From NCBI GenBank assembly GCA_958452935.1, contig CAUDVX010000033.1, forward strand, positions 1 through 20,223: 20,223 nt of DNA, in the 5' to 3' direction. The notes under the pieces were generated by a model that made no database searches, had not been told where the DNA came from, and saw only the letters and a list, made by a program, of their open reading frames with translations. The position numbers and the translations under genes are program-made. This DNA comes from an uncultured Collinsella sp. (lineage in GTDB: Bacteria > Actinomycetota > Coriobacteriia > Coriobacteriales > Coriobacteriaceae). Positions 16,621 to 20,223 of this stretch are shown here, in pieces; positions within the stretch are counted from its first letter, which is position 1; every line of letters starts with the position of its first letter.

Positions 16621-16659
16621 ACGGCGGGGGTGTGTGAAACACCCGTGCACCCCCGCCGT
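16621..16659 (-). promoter_or_regulatory. Stable hairpin between adhE and kinase gene
   Basis: A perfect 12-bp inverted repeat, ACGGCGGGGGTG (16621-16632) and CACCCCCGCCGT (16648-16659), lies just after the adhE stop in the - strand transcript. No T-run follows it on the - strand, so it is not a classical terminator. An overlapping alternative stem, GGGTGT (16628-16633) with ACACCC (16639-16644), cannot form at the same time. It may stabilise the adhE message end or limit read-through into the kinase gene. Confidence 0.5.
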
Positions 16660-16676
16660 TAAAAACCGTGCTAGAA

Positions 16677-19325
16677 CTAGCAGACGGCGTAATCCTGAGG
16701 CTCGCGGCCGTAGTAGGCGTCCAGGTAGAGCTCCTTGATCTCGCTCATGAGCGGGTAGCGCGGGTTAGCGCCGGTGCACTGGTCGTTGAATGCCTGCTCG
16801 GTCATCTCGTCGAGGGTGTCGAGGAAGTACTGCTCGTCAACACCGTAGTCGGCGATGGTCTTCTTGACGCCGATGAAGTCCTTGAGCTCCTCGAGCTTCG
16901 TGATGAAGTTCTCGAAGACCTCCTTGTCGTCCTTGCCCTCGATGCCGCAGTACTTGGCCATCTCGGCGTAGTTGTGCAGCGCGTTGGGGTAAGGATACTG
17001 GGAGAAGGTACCCATCTTGACGGGAGCCTCAGCGGCGTTGTAGCGCATGACGCGAGTCAGGATGACGGCGTTGGCGAGGCCGTGGGGCAGGTGATGGAAG
17101 GCGCCGAGCTTGTGGGCCATGGAGTGGTTGAGGCCCAGGAAGGCGTTGGCGAAGGCCATACCGGCCATGCAGGAGGCGTTGTGCATCTCCTCGCGGGCGT
17201 GCGGGTCCTTGGCGCCGTTCGTGAAGCTGGAGGGCAGGTTCTCAAAGACGAGCTTAGCAGCGCGCTCGGAGAGGCCCTTGGTGTAGTCGGAAGCCATGAT
17301 GGAGACGTAGGACTCGATGGCGTGGGTCATGACGTCGATGCCGGAGGCAGCGGTCAGGCCGCGCGGGGCGGTCATGCAGTTGTCGGCGTCGACGATAGCC
17401 ATGTTGGGGAGCAGCGCGTAGTCGGCGAGCGGCCACTTGATGCCGGTCTCCTTGTCGGTGATGATGGCGAACGGCGTGCACTCGGAGCCGGTACCCGAGG
17501 AGGTCGGGACGGCGACGAAGTAGGCCTTCTTGCCCATCTCGGGGAAGGTGAAGATACGCTTGCGGATGTCCATGAAGTCCATGGCCATGTCCTCAAACTT
17601 GCACTCGGGGTGCTCGTACATCATCCACATGATCTTGCCGGCGTCCATAGCGGAGCCACCGCCGACGGCGATGATGACGTCCGGCTCAAAGAGAGCCATC
17701 TGCTTGGCACCGCGACGTGCGCACTGCAGCGACGGATCGGGCTCAACGTCGTAGAAGCAGTCGTGGGCGATGCCCATCTCGTCGAGCTTGGCCTCGATGG
17801 CGCGGGTGTTGCCATTCTTGAAGAGGAACTGGTCGGTGACGATGAAGGCGCGCTTCTTGCCCATGACGTTGCCCAGCTCGTCGAGGGCGACGGGCGTGGA
17901 ACCCTTCTTGAAGTAGACCTTCTCGGGAGCGCGGAACCACAGCATGTTCTCACGGCGCTCGGCCACAGTCTTAACGTTGATCAAGTGCTTCACCCCAACG
18001 TTCTCGGAGACGGAGTTGCCGCCCCAGGAGCCGCAGCCCAGGGTCAGAGACGGCTTCATGCCAAAGTTGTACAGGTCACCGATGCCGCCGTGCGAGGACG
18101 GGGTGTTGATGACGATACGGCAGGCCTTCATGACGTGCTCGAACAGGCTGATCTTCTCGGCCTGGGCGGGGTGCACGTACAGAGAGGCGGTGTGGCCCGG
18201 GCCACCGGCGAGCACCAGGTGCTCGGCCTTGTCGACGGCCTCCTGGAAGTCCTTGGCGTGGTACATGGCCAGGACCGGGGAGAGCTTCTCGTGGGAGAAC
18301 TCCTCCTTGGCGGGGTCGGTGGAGGTGACCTCGGCGATCAGAATCTTGGTCTTGGCGGGAACCTCGATGCCGGCGAGCTCGGCGATCTTGGCGGCAGCCA
18401 TGCCGGGGATGCGGTGGTCGAGAGCACCGTTCTTGAACATGGCGGCACGCAGGGCCTCCATCTCGGCACCCTGCTTGACGAAGTAGCAGCCGCGCTTCTG
18501 GAACTCGGCCTTAACCTGGTCATAGATGGTGTCGATGACGGTCACGGACTGCTCGGAAGCGCAGATCATGCCGTTGTCGAAGGTCTTGGAGTGGATGATG
18601 GAGTTGACGGCGAGCAGCACGTCGGCAGTGTCGTCGATGACGACCGGGGTGTTACCGGCGCCAACGCCCAGGGCGGGCTTGCCCGAGGAGTAGGCGGCCT
18701 TGACCATGCCCGGGCCACCGGTGGCGAGGATGATGTCGACGTCGCGCATGACCATGTTGGTCAGCTCGATGGAGGGGACATCGACCCAGCCGATGATGCC
18801 CTCGGGGGCGCCGGCCTTGACGGCGGCGTCAAGCACGAGCTTGGCGGCGGCGATGGTGCACTTGGCGGCAGCCGGGTGCGGGGAGATGATGATGGCGTTG
18901 CGGGTCTTCAGGCAGATCAGCGTCTTGAAGATCGCGGTGGAGGTGGGGTTGGTCGTCGGGATGACGGCACCCACGATGCCGATGGGCTCGGCGATCTTGG
19001 TGATGCCGTAAGCCTCGTCGCGCTCCAGGACACCACAGGTCTTGGTGTTCTTGTAAGCGTTGTAGATGTACTCTGCGGCGTAGTGGTTCTTGATGACCTT
19101 GTCCTCAAGAACGCCGCGGCCGGTCTCCTCGATGGCCATCTTCGCCAACGGGATACGAGCCTTGTTGGCGGCCATGGCGGCCTCATAGAAGATCTTGTCG
19201 ACCTGCTCCTGCGTGTACGTAGCAAAAAGCGCCTGGGCCTCTCGCATCTGAGCGAGCTTAGCCTCAAGCGCCTCTACGTTGTCCACAATTGCGGGAGTAG
19301 TGTTTTCCGGTGACTTTTTCACCAT
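16677..19325 (-). CDS. adhE: Bifunctional acetaldehyde-CoA/alcohol dehydrogenase AdhE
   Basis: An 882 aa fused fermentation enzyme that reduces acetyl-CoA to acetaldehyde and then ethanol, regenerating NAD+; relatives form cytosolic spirosomes. The N-terminal CoA-acylating aldehyde dehydrogenase domain (about 15-440) carries the catalytic C255 (GMICASEQS). After a linker, the iron-dependent alcohol dehydrogenase domain (about 455-870) has the NAD motif GGGSAMD (555-561) and TSSGTGSE. Iron ligands D664, H668, H734 and H748 have the same spacing as E. coli AdhE. No key residue is missing. The ATG follows AAGGAG. Codon bias is very strong, implying high expression. Promoter features lie just upstream. 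Confidence 0.98.
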   Translation of the reverse strand: MVKKSPENTTPAIVDNVEALEAKLAQMREAQALFATYTQEQVDKIFYEAAMAANKARIPLAKMAIEETGRGVLEDKVIKNHYAAEYIYNAYKNTKTCGVLERDEAYGITKIAEPIGIVGAVIPTTNPTSTAIFKTLICLKTRNAIIISPHPAAAKCTIAAAKLVLDAAVKAGAPEGIIGWVDVPSIELTNMVMRDVDIILATGGPGMVKAAYSSGKPALGVGAGNTPVVIDDTADVLLAVNSIIHSKTFDNGMICASEQSVTVIDTIYDQVKAEFQKRGCYFVKQGAEMEALRAAMFKNGALDHRIPGMAAAKIAELAGIEVPAKTKILIAEVTSTDPAKEEFSHEKLSPVLAMYHAKDFQEAVDKAEHLVLAGGPGHTASLYVHPAQAEKISLFEHVMKACRIVINTPSSHGGIGDLYNFGMKPSLTLGCGSWGGNSVSENVGVKHLINVKTVAERRENMLWFRAPEKVYFKKGSTPVALDELGNVMGKKRAFIVTDQFLFKNGNTRAIEAKLDEMGIAHDCFYDVEPDPSLQCARRGAKQMALFEPDVIIAVGGGSAMDAGKIMWMMYEHPECKFEDMAMDFMDIRKRIFTFPEMGKKAYFVAVPTSSGTGSECTPFAIITDKETGIKWPLADYALLPNMAIVDADNCMTAPRGLTAASGIDVMTHAIESYVSIMASDYTKGLSERAAKLVFENLPSSFTNGAKDPHAREEMHNASCMAGMAFANAFLGLNHSMAHKLGAFHHLPHGLANAVILTRVMRYNAAEAPVKMGTFSQYPYPNALHNYAEMAKYCGIEGKDDKEVFENFITKLEELKDFIGVKKTIADYGVDEQYFLDTLDEMTEQAFNDQCTGANPRYPLMSEIKELYLDAYYGREPQDYAVC

Positions 19326-19360
19326 TTGTGTCTCCTTGCGATCGGAGATTTACCCTACGC

Positions 19361-19376
19361 CTTGCATGATAGCAAG
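19361..19376 (-). promoter_or_regulatory. Predicted adhE promoter with overlapping palindrome
   Basis: On the - strand, TGCTATCAT is an extended -10 element (TATCAT at 19371-19366) about 40 bases before the adhE start. It is the centre of an exact inverted repeat, CTTGC-6-GCAAG (19361-19376), a likely operator position. The -35 region (CCGTTC) is poor. No regulator can be named; it does not match the Rex consensus. Confidence 0.42.
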
Positions 19377-19422
19377 AAATTATTCGGCGAACGGTAAGAT
19401 TCCCGTAAAAGGCACACTAAAA

Positions 19423-19452
19423 CGCTTCAACTAAATGAACCGTTTCAACTAA
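19423..19452. repeat. 12-bp direct repeat pair upstream of adhE
   Basis: CGCTTCAACTAA (19423-19434) and CGTTTCAACTAA (19441-19452) repeat at 18-base spacing with one mismatch. TGAACCGTTTCA (19436-19447), which has TGAA/TTCA arms about a central CG, overlaps the second copy. The pair lies about 55-90 bases upstream of the predicted adhE -10, where activator or repressor sites could sit, but no factor is recognised. Confidence 0.4.
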
Positions 19453-19465
19453 TGATGCACCGCCC

Positions 19466-19494
19466 CACTCATTGGGGACAGACTTACATGAGTG
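19466..19494 (+). repeat. REP-like unit, left copy
   Basis: A 29-base unit beginning CACTCATTGGGGACAGAC and ending ACATGAGTG. The tips CACTCAT and ATGAGTG form a 7-bp stem. It is the exact reverse complement of 20107-20135. Confidence 0.85.
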
Positions 19495-19498
19495 CTTT

Positions 19499-19516
19499 CA
19501 CTCATTTGGGACAGAC
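19499..19516 (+). repeat. REP-like unit, partial second copy
   Basis: CACTCATTTGGGACAGAC matches the first 18 bases of the left copy with one change and the same orientation, four bases after it. The closing half of the palindrome is missing. A shorter remnant, CTCATTGG, occurs again at about 19554-19561. Confidence 0.7.
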
Positions 19517-19539
19517 ATTGTTTTGCCATTTTGCCGCTC

Positions 19540-19569
19540 TGGACCTGTTTGCCGCTCATTGGATATAAA
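19540..19569 (+). promoter_or_regulatory. Possible promoter of RAYT gene
   Basis: TGGACC (19540-19545), 18 bases, then TATAAA (19564-19569). The -10 matches consensus at five of six positions and the -35 at four. It overlaps two direct repeats of TTGCCGCTC (19531-19539 and 19549-19557). A transcript from here would include the ribosome-binding-site hairpin. Confidence 0.35.
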
Positions 19570-19599
19570 TAGGTCACAGGCTCAGCATTTCGCGTTCCT

Positions 19600-19642
19600 T
19601 CTCTCCTTTTAGGTGTTGCCTGTTCAGTTTTGAAAGGAGAGA
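19600..19642 (+). promoter_or_regulatory. Leader hairpin sequestering the RAYT Shine-Dalgarno
   Basis: TCTCTCCTTT (19600-19609) is the exact reverse complement of AAAGGAGAGA (19633-19642), which contains the transposase ribosome binding site. Two further pairs extend the stem inward. The whole Shine-Dalgarno sequence would be paired, which should hold translation low. IS200 tnpA is known to be repressed by such a hairpin. Confidence 0.62.
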
Positions 19643-19644
19643 TT

Positions 19645-20223
19645 ATGCCTCGACGCGCCCGCGCCGTTTCGCTCGCTGGCTACTACCATGTCTTTGATCG
19701 TGGCAACTCCAAACAGATTATTTTTGAAGATGACTCCGACCGTTATCGTTTCTTATCGGATATCTCGGACAGGTTCGCGCGCCATAAAGTGGCGGTGTTG
19801 GCTTGGTGCCTTATGGACAATCACTTCCATTTGATGGTTGATGATCCATGCGACAACCTTTCAAAGGCAATGCAGTGCGCATTGACGGCATATGCTAAGT
19901 ATTTCAATGGGAAAACGGGGAGAACGGGGCATCTGTTTGACAATCGCTATTCGCGGGTCGCGGTTGAGTCGGACACGCAGGCGGTACAGCTACTCGATTA
20001 TATTCATCTTAATCCTGTGAAAGGCGCGCTCGACTCGCTTGAGGCGTATCGTTGGTCAAGCTACAAGGCATACCAGCTGGGCTACGATCCCTTTGACATC
20101 TGCAAACACTCATGTAAGTCTGTCCCCAATGAGTGCGAGTGCAAAAAGGCGCCCTCCGTTGGGGAGGACGCCTTTGGTAAGTTCTATGTGAACGCGAGGT
20201 CTTTGACCCGGAGAGTCCGAGGT
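19645..20223 (+). CDS. rayT: REP-associated tyrosine transposase (RAYT, IS200-like Y1 fold), 3' end not in window
   Basis: The first 193 codons, open to the window edge with no stop. Residues 1-150 are a RAYT/TnpA_REP domain: an N-terminal YYHVFDRGNSKQIIF, then WCLMDNHFHLMV with the HUH-type metal pair H60 and H62, then HLFDNRYSRVAVESD, and YIHLNPVKGALDS with the candidate catalytic Y119. WSSYKAY ends the conserved part. Family members nick single-stranded REP hairpins. The start ATG follows AAAGGAGAG, which is sequestered in a hairpin. From residue 155 the frame reads through the right-hand repeat and then the terminator of a convergent gene, so the C-terminus is probably not native and the copy may be 3'-truncated. 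Codon use is less C-rich and more varied than in the core genes. Confidence 0.83.
   Translation, partial: MPRRARAVSLAGYYHVFDRGNSKQIIFEDDSDRYRFLSDISDRFARHKVAVLAWCLMDNHFHLMVDDPCDNLSKAMQCALTAYAKYFNGKTGRTGHLFDNRYSRVAVESDTQAVQLLDYIHLNPVKGALDSLEAYRWSSYKAYQLGYDPFDICKHSCKSVPNECECKKAPSVGEDAFGKFYVNARSLTRRVRG
20107..20135 (-). repeat. REP-like unit, right copy in inverted orientation
   Basis: Exact reverse complement of the 29-base left copy at 19466-19494. It lies inside the transposase reading frame (residues 155-164) and seven bases before the T-run of the convergent terminator. Confidence 0.85.
20143..20175 (-). terminator. Intrinsic terminator of convergent - strand gene
   Basis: On the - strand, a stem of AAAGGCG/CGCCTTT plus CCTCCC/GGAGGG with one bulged base and a 4-base CAAC loop is followed by five T (complement of 20143-20147). 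It begins eight bases after the stop codon at 20184-20186. The + strand version has only three T, so the - strand is the likely user. Confidence 0.75.
20184..20223 (-). CDS. 3' end of an unidentified - strand gene
   Basis: The last 12 codons and a TAG stop of a possible gene entering from beyond the window: PRTLRVKDLAFT then stop. Support is the strong terminator placed eight bases after the stop on the same strand. Twelve residues are too few to name a product. The frame overlaps the open + strand transposase frame, one of which is therefore fortuitous. Confidence 0.4.
   Translation of the reverse strand, partial: PRTLRVKDLAFT

Larger units (their letters stand above)
19466..20135 (+). mobile_element. 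REPtron-like unit: RAYT transposase bracketed by inverted repeats
   Basis: A 670-base unit begins and ends with the same 29-base sequence in opposite orientation, without mismatch, around a REP-associated tyrosine transposase. Each end is itself palindromic at its tips (CACTCAT/ATGAGTG), as expected for the hairpin substrates of HUH/Y1 transposases rather than simple terminal inverted repeats. Paired inverted REPs around a RAYT gene are the known REPtron layout. No target-site duplication is visible, which also fits this class. Mobility today is not shown. Confidence 0.72.

Noticed and set aside
16668..19313. An 881-codon open frame on the + strand opposite adhE
   Set aside because: It mirrors adhE codon for codon. 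Its composition (runs of Val, Leu, Gly, Asp, His) is the antisense signature of strongly biased GC-rich codons, and it has no domain or ribosome binding site. AdhE is complete and certain.
19466..19561. A CRISPR array, because similar units recur upstream of RAYT
   Set aside because: Only one full and two degenerate copies occur, spacing is irregular (33 and 53 bases), an exact inverted copy lies downstream, and no cas gene is present; a REP-type explanation fits better.

Overview
The window is bacterial chromosome from a GC-rich actinomycete. Protein character and gene order point to the Coriobacteriia, most likely Collinsella or a close relative. That taxon is my recognition, not a database result. 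No rRNA, tRNA or CRISPR array is visible.

Region 1 (92-5301, + strand) is the conserved DNA-processing and RNA-modification block yraN-yifB-dprA-trmFO-xerC. It is tightly packed: yraN/yifB and yifB/dprA overlap by a few bases. xerC appears to start at a non-canonical ATA that overlaps the trmFO stop codon.

Region 2 (about 5348-15645, + strand) is the growth-core cluster. A good sigma-70-type promoter and a structured leader precede rpsB-tsf, which end at a strong terminator. An extended -10 promoter and a TTG start follow for pyrH, then frr-uppS-cdsA-dxr-rseP-ispG-proS with almost no gaps. These genes link translation (S2, EF-Ts, ribosome recycling, prolyl-tRNA synthetase), UMP supply, MEP-pathway isoprenoid synthesis (Dxr, IspG), undecaprenyl carrier synthesis (UppS), phospholipid synthesis (CdsA) and intramembrane proteolysis (RseP). 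The RseP homologue carries an unusual cytosolic insertion that looks like a winged helix. A 20-bp terminator with four G-U pairs follows proS, and a second, perfect bidirectional one lies between the convergent units.

Region 3 (15824-19325, - strand) holds adhE, the fused aldehyde/alcohol dehydrogenase of mixed-acid fermentation, and downstream of it a small APH/choline-kinase-fold phosphotransferase of unknown substrate. A 12-bp hairpin that can adopt two folds separates them. The adhE promoter looks like an extended -10 type with a palindrome centred exactly on the -10 hexamer.

Region 4 (19466-20223) is the accessory part. A REP-associated tyrosine transposase (RAYT, HUH/Y1 superfamily) is bracketed by a perfect 29-bp inverted pair of repeat units, each with its own 7-bp palindromic ends, plus degenerate extra copies: a REPtron-like arrangement. 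The transposase Shine-Dalgarno sequence is fully base-paired in a predicted 5' leader hairpin. Its reading frame runs through the right-hand repeat and through the terminator of a convergent - strand gene, whose last codons are just visible at the window edge, so its 3' end is probably not native.
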